Assembly (NCBI GenBank): GCA_031266895.1
Contig: JAISAD010000038.1
Coordinates: forward strand, 1-9,855
Origin: Bacteroidales bacterium
Lineage (GTDB): Bacteria; Bacteroidota; Bacteroidia; Bacteroidales; WCHB1-69
Direction of reading: 5' to 3'
DNA length: 9,855 nucleotides
A program made the position numbers and the translations under genes. The notes under the pieces were generated by a model, which was not told the DNA's origin, ran no database searches, and saw only the letters and a program-made list of their open reading frames with translations. The stretch's first letter is position 1. Each line of letters begins with the position of its first letter. This document shows, in pieces, positions 1 through 7,168 of this stretch.

Positions 1-1002
1 GTGCTGCTTTTGAGATACAGCGGCGACTATATGGTCGATATAACGCAACCCGTATCCATTAAAGTGTACAAGCTTTCCGAACATTTGGATAATACAAAAA
101 CCTATTATAATTTCAGCAATGTAAGTCACGATGGGAGCAATTTAACATATACGCCCAATTTTCAAGTTTGTTACAGTCCAACGCAGAGTCCCGATACTTT
201 TGCACCGCATTTGCGTATCAGGCTGATTAATGATTTTGGGAAGGAACTGATGCAGAGTTTATCTTCTACGGATGTATTCAGACAATTGCTTAAGGGCCTT
301 TGTATTGAAGCGAATAGTGCAGGAAATTCTGGCTGCATGGGTTATTTCAGAATGGATAATGAACTGTCGGGGCTTATGCTCTACTATCATACGATTGAAG
401 GGGGGAAGGTTGTGTCCCGAAAATACAGATTTTAGACCGATGAGGGATCGCAGGGAGCTCTCACCTATTTTACCCGTTTTACCCATGATTATAACTACTC
501 TTCCGACCCTCAAATTAAGCAAATGATACTCTCCGGAGATCACTCCATAGGGAAGCAAATCCTTTGTTTACAGGGAAATGCCGGCATAAAGACTAAAATA
601 GAATTTCCGTATTTGGTTGATGCATTTAAAGGAAAGAATATAGTGATTAATCGTGCCGAATTGGTGATTACCAATATGTTACCTGATGAAACGTCGCTAA
701 AAAATCCTGACAAGCTGACTTTACTCTATATTGACGAAAGCGGTAAATCAAATCTCATGTTAGATAATTTATACATGGATGATACCTTTTTTGGCGGAAC
801 GTATGATAAGAACAGGCAGGAGTATCGGTTCAGAATTACGCATCATCTGCGAAGTATTTTAAATGGGCAGATGCCCAATAATGGGATCTATCTGAAAGTT
901 GCAGATCCGGCCATTAATAGCAGCAGATTGAAATTTTATGGCACCGAGTCGGTCGATTTATCCAAACGGTTGCGTTTGGAAGTGTCTTACACTGTTTACT
1001 GA
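1..1002 (+). pseudogene. DUF4270 family protein, 3' part, interrupted by an in-frame amber codon
   Basis: One frame is open from the window edge to the TGA at 1000-1002 except for a single TAG at 433-435. Before it the protein reads like DUF4270: a beta-rich repeat beginning LRYSGDYMVDI, then LRIRLINDFGKEL and LSGLMLYYHT. After it the same frame continues without a gap through ALTYFTRFTHDY and on to the MILSGDHSIGKQ segment, ending in VSYTVY, which looks like a natural family C-terminus. DUF4270 proteins are exported, probably lipoproteins, of Bacteroidota with no established function. The N-terminus, including any signal peptide, lies outside the window. With one nonsense codon and no frameshift this could be a young pseudogene, a strain-level mutation or a base-calling error. 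Reassignment of TAG is unlikely because glmS ends naturally with TAG. A separate product restarting at the ATG at 523 is possible but would lack a signal peptide. Confidence 0.8.
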
Positions 1003-1008
1003 TTTTTG

Positions 1009-1485
1009 ATGATTATGAAATGTCCAAAATGTTCTTGTGGAAAGAGCGCTAAATCCGGGATAATCAAAGGAAAACAACGCTACAAGTGCAAAGAGTGTGG
1101 ATATAACTACACAGTGACATTAAAATCAACAACGAAGCCTAAATCGCTAAAAAAGAAAGCATTGTACTTATATCTTGAAGGTATGAGTTTCCGGTCAATA
1201 GGAAAAATTTTAGGTGTGAGCAATGTCTCGGTTCTGAACTGGATAAAGAGTCTTGGAAAAGAGTTAGAGGAGTTGGGTGTGGCAGATCAAAAAATAAAAA
1301 TAGTTGAAGTAGATGAAATATATTCTTACATAGTCTCAAAAAAAATTATTGCCGATTCTAAATTGCTGTTAATTGATGTGGGAGCAGATTCCACAACTTT
1401 GTTATTGATGACAGATACAATACAACATCCAAAGCCTTATACTCTTCAGAAAAATGGAAATATTGAAGATTTATATATTGTGTGA
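1009..1485 (+). pseudogene. Degenerate IS1-family transposase (zinc ribbon, HTH, start of DDE domain)
   Basis: The N-terminus has an IS1 InsA-type zinc ribbon: Cys pairs in MKCPKC and YKCKECGYNYT around residues 4-33, counted from the ATG at 1009. A helix-turn-helix follows (FRSIGKILGVSNVSVLNWIK), then the opening of the catalytic domain with its first acidic motif, EVDEIYSYIVSKK. At a run of eight A's (1338-1345) homology jumps to the -1 frame, which reads NYCRF, stop, IAVN, stop, CGSRFHNFVIDDR. That is recognisable as the usual IS1 KKNY-W-WIAVDR region, but with TAA at 1359, TGA at 1374 and TGA at 1464. The last 47 residues of the long ORF are therefore out-of-frame sequence. The rest of the DDE domain and both terminal inverted repeats are not visible. 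The first ATG is at 1009; 1015 is an equally good start. It begins only a few bases after the DUF4270 stop. It cannot encode an active transposase. Confidence 0.85.
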
Positions 1486-1525
1486 TGTATTGCAGGAATA
1501 AAAATCATTATTTAAAAATTTCATG

Positions 1526-1533
1526 TACTTTTG
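1526..1533 (+). promoter_or_regulatory. Predicted glmS promoter, -7 box TACTTTTG
   Basis: TACTTTTG matches the Bacteroidota primary-sigma -7 consensus TAnnTTTG. It sits 77 bases before the glmS start and directly after the transposase relic. No convincing TTTG -33 element is seen at the usual spacing, so the call rests on the -7 match and position. Transcription would start at about 1537-1541. Confidence 0.65.
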
Positions 1534-1555
1534 CACGCTTTTTTTAATAAGCGTG
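1534..1555 (+). promoter_or_regulatory. Perfect 7-bp dyad at the predicted glmS transcription start
   Basis: The arms CACGCTT (1534-1540) and AAGCGTG (1549-1555) are exact inverted repeats around an 8-base T-rich spacer. The left arm directly follows the -7 box, so the dyad covers the predicted transcription start. It could be a repressor operator or, if transcribed, a small hairpin in the leader. There is no T tract after the right arm, so it is not a classical terminator. Chance or a leftover of the neighbouring IS relic cannot be excluded. Confidence 0.4.
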
Positions 1556-1610
1556 AATAAAGGGTATTTTATCTGTTTAATTACTGTAATTGACTAATAA
1601 CGAATAAATT

Positions 1611-3452
1611 ATGTGTGGAATTGTTGCTTACCTTGGACAACGTGAAGCTTATCCGATACTCATTAACGGACTCAAAAGACTGGAATATAGAGGCTATGAC
1701 AGCGCTGGCGTGGCGCTGATGCAGAATGAAGCCATTGTATTGCATAAATGTAAGGGAAAAGTTGCTGATTTGGAGGAATTATGCAGGGATAAGGATGTCT
1801 CTTCGCATTTGGGTATTGCCCACACCCGTTGGGCTACACATGGCGAGCCAAATGATAAAAACGCTCATCCCCATCTTTCGGAAAATGGCAAATTGGCGCT
1901 AATACACAACGGTATTGTTGAAAATTATTTAGTACTGAGAAAGGAATTAGTGCGCAGGGGCTATCAACTTGTCAGTGATACCGACACTGAAGTAGTGGTG
2001 CACTTAATTGAGGATATTTATAAAAATGAGCAAGTGGATTTAGCCGAAGCTGTGCGGCTGGCATTAGTCGGTGTGGTTGGAACTTATGCTTTGGCTATTA
2101 TTTCGGCCGAAAATCCCAATCAGCTTATCGTAGCTAAAAGAGGGAGTCCTTTACTGATAGGCATTGGTGATAATGAGTACTTTATTGGTTCTGATGGTGC
2201 ACCTATTGTAGAATATACCAAAAATGTGATATACCTGCAAGAAGGCGAATTGGCCATTCTTTCGCTTGGACAGGACATTGTTATTAAAAATAGCAAAAAT
2301 AAGGCACAGCGCCCTTATCTGGAAAAGTTGGAAATCAGTTTGGAACAACTTGAAAAAGGGAACTTTGAACATTACATGTTGAAAGAGATTTTTGAGCAGC
2401 CCAATGCCATAAAAGACAGCATGCGTGGCCGTATTAATACCAGGAAGGATATGGTTTCGCTGGGTGGCATTATCAAATATGAAGAAAAAATGCTCAATGC
2501 AAAACGCTTTATCATAGCGGCTTGCGGTACTTCATGGCATGCCGGTTTGGTGGGTGAATATCTGTTTGAAAGTTTGGTGCGCGTACCGGTAGAGGTAGAG
2601 TATGCCTCGGAGTTTCGCTACCGAAATCCTATTATCAACGAAGATGATGTGCTGATAGTCATTTCGCAGTCGGGTGAAACTGCCGATACGCTGGCCGCCG
2701 TAGAATTGGCAAAAGCGAAAGGCGCCACGGTAATCGGGATTTGCAATGTGGTAGGTTCCACCATGGCACGCAATACCCATGCAGGTTCTTATACCCATGC
2801 AGGCCCCGAAATTGGAGTGGCTTCTACTAAGGCTTTTTCCGCACAGATTACGGTTTTATCGCTTATGGCGCTGAATTTGGCACACAAAAAAGGCAAAATT
2901 CCCCTTTCTCAATATCATCGCCTGATTAGCGATTTGGAAGCCATTCCTGATAAGATTCAGGAAATTTTGATGCAAAATGACTACATTAAGGAGATTGCCA
3001 AATTTGTGGCGCAGACCAGCAACGCAATCTATATGGGACGCGGAGTCAATTTTCCGGTAGCGCTGGAAGGAGCATTGAAGTTGAAAGAGATTTCTTACAT
3101 CCACGCCGAAGGCTACCCTGCAGCCGAGATGAAGCACGGCCCTATTGCCCTGATTGATGAGGCAATGCCGGTAATTGTGCTGGCCACCGAACAGGAAACT
3201 TACGAAAAGGTAGTAAGCAATATTCAGGAAGTAAGGGCGCGTAAGGGTAAAATTATATCGGTAGTAAGCAAGGGCGATACTTTGGTAAAAGAGATGTCAG
3301 ACTATGCCATTGAAATTCCTCTCACCGAAGAGTTGCTAACCCCTTTGCTGTCGTGTGTTCCATTACAGTTGCTGGCTTATCATGTGGCGCTTTTGAGAGG
3401 CTGCGATGTGGATAAGCCGCGAAATCTGGCCAAATCGGTATCGGTAGAGTAG
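1611..3452 (+). CDS. glmS: Glutamine--fructose-6-phosphate aminotransferase (isomerizing)
   Basis: GlmS makes glucosamine-6-phosphate from fructose-6-phosphate and glutamine, the entry step to UDP-GlcNAc for peptidoglycan and LPS; it is cytosolic. The 613-residue length is normal. The N-terminus MCGIVAYLG gives the catalytic Cys2 of the class II glutamine amidotransferase domain (about 1-220), with HTRWATHG at 71-78 and HNGIVENY at 99-106. Two SIS isomerase domains follow (about 290-430 and 460-600). They carry CGTSWHAG near 305, SQSGETADT at 352-360, GPEIGVASTKAF at 398-409 and EGYPAAEMKHGP at 500-511. The canonical C-terminus DKPRNLAKSVSVE is present and ends in TAG. The start is fixed by the need for Cys at position 2. 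It has its own promoter. No glmS ribozyme is visible in the short leader, as expected outside Firmicutes. Confidence 0.98.
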   Translation: MCGIVAYLGQREAYPILINGLKRLEYRGYDSAGVALMQNEAIVLHKCKGKVADLEELCRDKDVSSHLGIAHTRWATHGEPNDKNAHPHLSENGKLALIHNGIVENYLVLRKELVRRGYQLVSDTDTEVVVHLIEDIYKNEQVDLAEAVRLALVGVVGTYALAIISAENPNQLIVAKRGSPLLIGIGDNEYFIGSDGAPIVEYTKNVIYLQEGELAILSLGQDIVIKNSKNKAQRPYLEKLEISLEQLEKGNFEHYMLKEIFEQPNAIKDSMRGRINTRKDMVSLGGIIKYEEKMLNAKRFIIAACGTSWHAGLVGEYLFESLVRVPVEVEYASEFRYRNPIINEDDVLIVISQSGETADTLAAVELAKAKGATVIGICNVVGSTMARNTHAGSYTHAGPEIGVASTKAFSAQITVLSLMALNLAHKKGKIPLSQYHRLISDLEAIPDKIQEILMQNDYIKEIAKFVAQTSNAIYMGRGVNFPVALEGALKLKEISYIHAEGYPAAEMKHGPIALIDEAMPVIVLATEQETYEKVVSNIQEVRARKGKIISVVSKGDTLVKEMSDYAIEIPLTEELLTPLLSCVPLQLLAYHVALLRGCDVDKPRNLAKSVSVE

Positions 3453-3580
3453 GTAAAAATTTGATGACCTGGTATGTTCTTATAGTTGAAAGTTCCTTAA
3501 AAACGAAATCTTTAATAATCAAATTTTTAAGCAGATAAGATATTTTTTTACATCATTGCCGTACAGTAACGAATTTTTAC

Positions 3581-3588
3581 TATTTTTG
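3581..3588 (+). promoter_or_regulatory. Predicted promoter of the 3639-5520 unit, -7 box TATTTTTG
   Basis: TATTTTTG matches TAnnTTTG. An ATTG at 3555-3558 could serve as the -33 element, with about 22 bases between the two, close to the usual 19-21. Transcription would start at about 3592-3596. That argues against the TTG at 3600 as translation start and for the ATG at 3639. Confidence 0.7.
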
Positions 3589-3638
3589 CTATCGTTTTTT
3601 TGAATAGAGATAATAATAAAAATAAACATCAGATAAGT

Positions 3639-4316
3639 ATGAAAATCAAGACTTTATTTCGAATCTTCTTGGTAATTGTTGCGCTTTTTTTTGCGCTTTT
3701 GGCATTCAGAAGCATTATGCGTCCTGAAAAATTTAAAAAAGTATATGAGTTACGCAAAAGCGAAATTGTCAATCGTTTGACCACTTTGCGTGCGGTAGAG
3801 GCTGTTTATAAGACAGAATTTAAACGTTATACCGCTGATATTGACTCTTTGGTGGAGTTTGCCAACAATGGTTATATCAGCATTGTGAAAAATGTGGGCG
3901 AAATTCCCGAAGGGATGACCGAAGCAGAGGCTTTGAAAAGAGGTATTTTGACAAAACAGACTATTAAAGTGCCTGCAAAGAACAAAATTTTGGAAATAGA
4001 CCCGAATGTACAGTTTGGAACGTTCAAGCATTTTCAGTATATTCCGGAAACCAACAGGAAAAAGTTTGAAATTCAGGTAAGTTCACTTAAAAGTAAAACC
4101 TACGAAATTCCGGTTTATAGAGTGGAGGTTGAGGTGGATGATATTTTATCCAATATGGAAAAGAGTATTTCACCGGAAGAATCAGGTATGTTTACTAAAT
4201 TTTGGAATTACTTAATTTATAATAGATTACCTGAAGAACAGCAATACAAGAGCCAGTATGGCATTATTTGGTTAGGGTCGCTCTCGGAAGCCAATACGGC
4301 CGGTAGCTGGGAATAA
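3639..4316 (+). CDS. Conserved Bacteroidales single-pass membrane protein, function unknown
   Basis: The 225-residue product has one hydrophobic segment at about residues 6-23, preceded by Lys/Arg, so it is probably an N-terminally anchored protein with a periplasmic body. The first soluble helix, VNRLTTLRAVEAVYKTEFKR, followed by YTADIDSLVEFANNGYI, resembles a pseudopilin-like helix. From memory, similar proteins with an 'RLkdIRtaQ..YKd..GkYT..FDtLI.FV' stretch are common in Bacteroidales; I could not check this by search. The rest has beta-strand character and no catalytic motif I recognise. I start it at the ATG at 3639 because the in-frame TTG at 3600 lies almost on the predicted transcription start and would add a polar, Asn-rich leader in front of the membrane anchor. 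The next gene begins 8 bases after the stop, so the three genes here are probably one operon. Confidence 0.85.
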   Translation: MKIKTLFRIFLVIVALFFALLAFRSIMRPEKFKKVYELRKSEIVNRLTTLRAVEAVYKTEFKRYTADIDSLVEFANNGYISIVKNVGEIPEGMTEAEALKRGILTKQTIKVPAKNKILEIDPNVQFGTFKHFQYIPETNRKKFEIQVSSLKSKTYEIPVYRVEVEVDDILSNMEKSISPEESGMFTKFWNYLIYNRLPEEQQYKSQYGIIWLGSLSEANTAGSWE

Positions 4317-4324
4317 GCATAGAG

Positions 4325-4954
4325 ATGAGGAAACTCTTCATTATAGATAACACCAAATCCATTCGATTTTCTCCGAATGGATTTGCGCTTTTAAATGGCA
4401 AATCCCTTTTGTTACCTCCCGAAAGGCTGATCATTGTTGATTATTTGCCGCCGCTCTTAATTCCTCAAAACCTGTACGACAAAACCAAAAATTTTGATTA
4501 TGTGCGCTTGCAATATGTTGTCAACAACAGTATTGAAATCATGACCGAGCCGCTTGAAGCATACAGTTTACTCTTTTTTCTGCCCGTTCACGATTTTTAT
4601 ACAGTGAAAAGCAGCGTAGAAATTCCCGTTTTTACCCACCAAAGCACCTACCTTTATCAAATGGCAGCACAGGATCCGGAATTGGCTGACACGGCAGATT
4701 TTATACAGCTTTTTATTGATTCCGCTTTTATGGATGTAATTCTGAAAAAAGGAGGAGAATTGCGCCTGATAAACCGTTTTAATTGGGCTTTACATGACGA
4801 TATGAGCTATTATCTGTTTAACCTGTTGAAACAGTTTGAATTAAACCCTCATACCTGTAAACTGTTACTTTACGATGAGCAAGGCACTTATACATCTCAA
4901 TTGGCACAATTGTGGCAGCCCTATTTTAGATACGTAAAATGTAATATCTTGTAA
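4325..4954 (+). CDS. DUF3822 family protein
   Basis: This 209-residue soluble protein looks like DUF3822, a Bacteroidota family of unknown function thought to have an actin/FtsA/PilM-like (ASKHA) fold. Visible family features are an opening strand pair with SIRFSPNGFALLNG (about 12-25), a central AYSLLFFLPVHDFYTVKSSV (79-98), and a late LRLINRFNWALHDDMSYYLFNLLKQFEL (146-173). No ATP-binding residues can be assigned with confidence. It is shorter than the roughly 260-280 residues I associate with the family, mainly at the N-terminal end. The start is the only nearby ATG and follows the upstream stop by 8 bases. The family commonly sits directly before rsmD, as here (2-base gap), so a role linked to ribosome biogenesis or simple operon conservation is possible; function is not known. 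Confidence 0.8.
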   Translation: MRKLFIIDNTKSIRFSPNGFALLNGKSLLLPPERLIIVDYLPPLLIPQNLYDKTKNFDYVRLQYVVNNSIEIMTEPLEAYSLLFFLPVHDFYTVKSSVEIPVFTHQSTYLYQMAAQDPELADTADFIQLFIDSAFMDVILKKGGELRLINRFNWALHDDMSYYLFNLLKQFELNPHTCKLLLYDEQGTYTSQLAQLWQPYFRYVKCNIL

Positions 4955-4956
4955 AT

Positions 4957-5520
4957 ATGAGAATTATTAGTGGTAAAAATAAAGGAAGACAGATTATTAC
5001 ACCCACCACTTTGCCGGTGCGTCCCACTACAGACTTGGGAAAAGAGAGTCTTTTCAATATTCTGAACAATTACTTTTTCTTTGACCGGGTTACTGTGTTA
5101 GACCTTTTTGCCGGTACCGGTAATATTACTTACGAATTTGCTTCGCGGGGTGCGCTTTCCGTTACGGCCATAGATCACAACAAAGCCTGTGTTGATTTTA
5201 TTCATAAAACCATCAACAAACTGGAGTATCAAAATGTCTCAATCATCAAAAGCGATGCATTTCTCTTTACGGCCAAATGCAGGCACTCTTTCGATATTAT
5301 TTTTGCCGATCCGCCTTATGACCTTGAGGGTATTGAACAAATTGTGGATAATGTATTTACCTATCGGCTGCTTAAACCCAACGGATGGCTGGTAGTTGAG
5401 CACTCCAAAATTCGTGATTTCAGCGCTCATCCCAATTTTTATACCCGTCGCACTTACGGAAAACTCAATTTTTCTTTTTTTGTGGAGGGCATTTTAGAAA
5501 ATAAAGAACAGGAAAATTGA
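4957..5520 (+). CDS. rsmD: 16S rRNA (guanine(966)-N(2))-methyltransferase RsmD
   Basis: RsmD methylates N2 of G966 (E. coli numbering) in helix 31 of 16S rRNA on the assembling small subunit, using S-adenosylmethionine. The 187-residue length is typical. The N-terminus MRIISGKNKGR with RPTTDLGKESLFNIL at 22-36 is the family opening. A Rossmann methyltransferase core follows: SAM-binding DLFAGTGN at 49-56, an acidic loop end AIDHNKAC at 71-78, and the N2-methyltransferase motif DPPY at 118-121, followed by LLKPNGWLVVEH at 138-149. The start lies two bases after the DUF3822 stop, indicating translational coupling. No terminator is visible after the stop; the next promoter begins about 30 bases downstream. 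Confidence 0.95.
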   Translation: MRIISGKNKGRQIITPTTLPVRPTTDLGKESLFNILNNYFFFDRVTVLDLFAGTGNITYEFASRGALSVTAIDHNKACVDFIHKTINKLEYQNVSIIKSDAFLFTAKCRHSFDIIFADPPYDLEGIEQIVDNVFTYRLLKPNGWLVVEHSKIRDFSAHPNFYTRRTYGKLNFSFFVEGILENKEQEN

Positions 5521-5551
5521 TAGCAGATATATTTTAATCTATGGAAAATTG

Positions 5552-5559
5552 TATTTTTG
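5552..5559 (+). promoter_or_regulatory. Predicted promoter of the transketolase-half/sigma operon, -7 box TATTTTTG
   Basis: TATTTTTG matches TAnnTTTG and ends 19 bases before the ATG at 5579, giving a leader of only about 15 bases. Because this box lies inside the longer reading frame that opens with TTG at 5549, it supports 5579 as the true start. No clear -33 TTTG is seen at standard spacing. Confidence 0.65.
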
Positions 5560-5578
5560 CCCCCTAAATTTATTGAAA

Positions 5579-6538
5579 ATGAAAGCTGTTATTTGTAAGG
5601 AATTTAAAGATACCCGTTCGGGATTCGGGGTGGGACTGGTGGAAGCAGGACGACAGAATCAGAACGTTTTTGCATTATGTGCCGATGTTATTGGAAGTTT
5701 GAAAATGGACGCTTTTATCAAAGAGTTTCCCAGCCGTTTTATTCAGACCGGTATTGCCGAAGCCAATATGATAGGCATTTCGGCAGGCTTGGCGCTAAGC
5801 GGGAAAATACCCTTTGCGGGTGCATTTGCCGGTTTTATTTCGGGACGCGTGTATGATCAGATTCGCATGGTGGCCGCCTATTCCAACCTCAATATAAAGA
5901 TTGCTGCCTCGCACGCCGGCCTTACTGTGGGCGAAGATGGTGCTACTCACCAGATGCTTGAAGATATTGGCTTGATGAAAATGCTGCCCAATATGACGGT
6001 GCTTAATCCTTGCGACTATAACCAGACGAAAATGGCTACGCTGGCTGCCGTCGCACACAATGGCCCTGTTTATCTGCGCTTTGGCAGGCCTGCTGTGCCC
6101 AACTTTACCCCTGCCGACCAGCCTTTCATAATAGGAAAAGCCGTAATCATGAATGAGGGCAGCGATGTTACCCTGATTGCCACCGGCCATTTGGTTTGGC
6201 ATGCCCTCGAAGCTGCTTTCCAGCTGTCGCAACAAGGCATATCTGCGGAAGTAATTGATATGCACACTATTAAACCTATTGACGAAGAAGCCATTCTGGG
6301 CAGTATAGCTAAAACTCAATGTGTTGTTACGGCAGAAGAACACCAGCTTAACGGTGGCTTGGGCGACTCTGTTTGCCAACTGCAGGGACGCAAAATGCCT
6401 GTTCCCGTGGAGATGGTAGCCGTATTGGATACCTTTGGTGAAAGCGGCACCCCTGCCGAATTGATGACTCGATATGGCTTGGATACCCCCCACATTGTAG
6501 AAGCTGCACACAAAGTGATGGCACGCAAAAAATCTTAA
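5579..6538 (+). CDS. Transketolase C-terminal subunit (pyrimidine-binding plus C-terminal domains)
   Basis: The 319-residue protein is the C-terminal half of a split transketolase/DXS-like enzyme. It contains the pyrimidine-binding domain (about 5-175) with the TPP-activating glutamate in GIAEANM (Glu61) and SHAGLTVGEDGATHQMLEDI at 111-130, then the transketolase C-terminal domain (about 185-310) with DMHTIKPID and TAEEHQLNGGLGD. Split transketolases pair this chain with an N-terminal, TPP-diphosphate-binding chain that carries the GDG motif; together they move two-carbon units between pentose-phosphate sugars. In many Bacteria the two genes are adjacent, N-half first. Here the upstream gene is rsmD with an intervening promoter, so the partner must be elsewhere if it exists. 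The start is the ATG at 5579, because the TTG at 5549 would precede the predicted transcription start. It ends 5 bases before the ECF sigma gene, so the two are probably cotranscribed. Alone it cannot bind TPP fully. Confidence 0.92.
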   Translation: MKAVICKEFKDTRSGFGVGLVEAGRQNQNVFALCADVIGSLKMDAFIKEFPSRFIQTGIAEANMIGISAGLALSGKIPFAGAFAGFISGRVYDQIRMVAAYSNLNIKIAASHAGLTVGEDGATHQMLEDIGLMKMLPNMTVLNPCDYNQTKMATLAAVAHNGPVYLRFGRPAVPNFTPADQPFIIGKAVIMNEGSDVTLIATGHLVWHALEAAFQLSQQGISAEVIDMHTIKPIDEEAILGSIAKTQCVVTAEEHQLNGGLGDSVCQLQGRKMPVPVEMVAVLDTFGESGTPAELMTRYGLDTPHIVEAAHKVMARKKS

Positions 6539-6543
6539 TTTCA

Positions 6544-7116
6544 ATGAGCGATAACATAAAACAGGACCAGCAGCTTGATGACGAGTATATTTTGACGCTT
6601 TTTGCCCAGGAGAAGAGCAAAGAGCAGGCATTCGGGCTATTGATGCAAAAATACCGGAAAGATGTCTATTATGCAGTGCGCCGCATGGTATATCTGCATG
6701 CTGACGCCGATGATGTTACTCAAAATGTGTGGCTCAAAGTGTGGCGCTATCTAGCCGGTTTTCGTCGCGATTCCAATCTCAGAACATGGATTCATAAAAT
6801 CTGTATCAACGAATCTTTAACCTTTATCAATAACAAAAAGAAAATTGCAAATCCCTCTAATGAAGAAGACTACATGCTGACTCTGCTCTCTTCTGCTGCC
6901 GAAGAGTGTTACTACTCACCCGATCAGATGCAACGGCTGCTGGCTGAAGCAGTAGCACGCCTGCCCGAGAAACAGCGTATAGTGTTCAATCTGCGTTATT
7001 ATGACGAAATGCCTTACGAAGAGATGTCTAAGATGCTCAATACCTCTGTAGGTGCACTCAAAGCCTCTTACCATATAGCCGCAAAAAAAGTGGAAGATTT
7101 TCTGGTAAAACATTAA
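6544..7116 (+). CDS. ECF-type RNA polymerase sigma-70 factor
   Basis: A 190-residue group 4 sigma factor with only regions 2 and 4. Region 2 spans about 30-97: LMQKYRKDVYYAVRRMV, then the core-binding/-10 segment DADDVTQNVWLKVWRYL (54-70) and FRRDSNLRTWIHKICIN (73-89). A variable linker runs about 98-128. Region 4 spans about 130-186: ARLPEKQRIVFNLRYYDEMPYEE, then the -35-recognition helix-turn-helix MSKMLNTSVGALKASYHIAAKKV. Such factors direct RNA polymerase to a small regulon when a membrane anti-sigma releases them. The following one-TM protein and exported Spy-like protein fit that scheme, though the ECF group cannot be assigned from sequence reading alone. The gene starts 5 bases after the transketolase half and probably shares its promoter. 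I see no separate promoter, so a housekeeping promoter may drive its basal expression. Confidence 0.95.
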   Translation: MSDNIKQDQQLDDEYILTLFAQEKSKEQAFGLLMQKYRKDVYYAVRRMVYLHADADDVTQNVWLKVWRYLAGFRRDSNLRTWIHKICINESLTFINNKKKIANPSNEEDYMLTLLSSAAEECYYSPDQMQRLLAEAVARLPEKQRIVFNLRYYDEMPYEEMSKMLNTSVGALKASYHIAAKKVEDFLVKH

Positions 7117-7168
7117 ACCTTTAAATAGCCTGAAGGTCAAATGCTTTTCGGATTAAACAGATTAGACA

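Noticed and set aside
433..435. Genetic-code change with TAG as a sense codon
   Set aside because: glmS ends in TAG exactly after the invariant KSVSVE terminus, so TAG functions as stop in this genome.
272..526. An 84-codon + frame bridging the amber codon, as possible evidence of a frameshift in DUF4270
   Set aside because: DUF4270-like sequence continues in the same frame on both sides of the TAG; the alternative frame has no family similarity.
2761..2810. Tandem-looking THAG repeat in GlmS (ARNTHAGSYTHAGPE)
   Set aside because: The second copy belongs to the conserved GPEIGVASTKAF region and the first is normal family variation; not an insertion.
3496..3531. Inverted repeat CTTAAAAA / TTTTTAAG downstream of glmS as a terminator
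   Set aside because: The stem is almost all A-T with a 20-base loop, and the T tract at 3542 is not adjacent; too weak to call.
5795..6631. A 278-codon open frame on the minus strand across the transketolase half
   Set aside because: It is antisense to a gene with clear family motifs, and its translation is rich in His/Arg with no recognisable domain and no promoter or start context; it is a codon-usage shadow.
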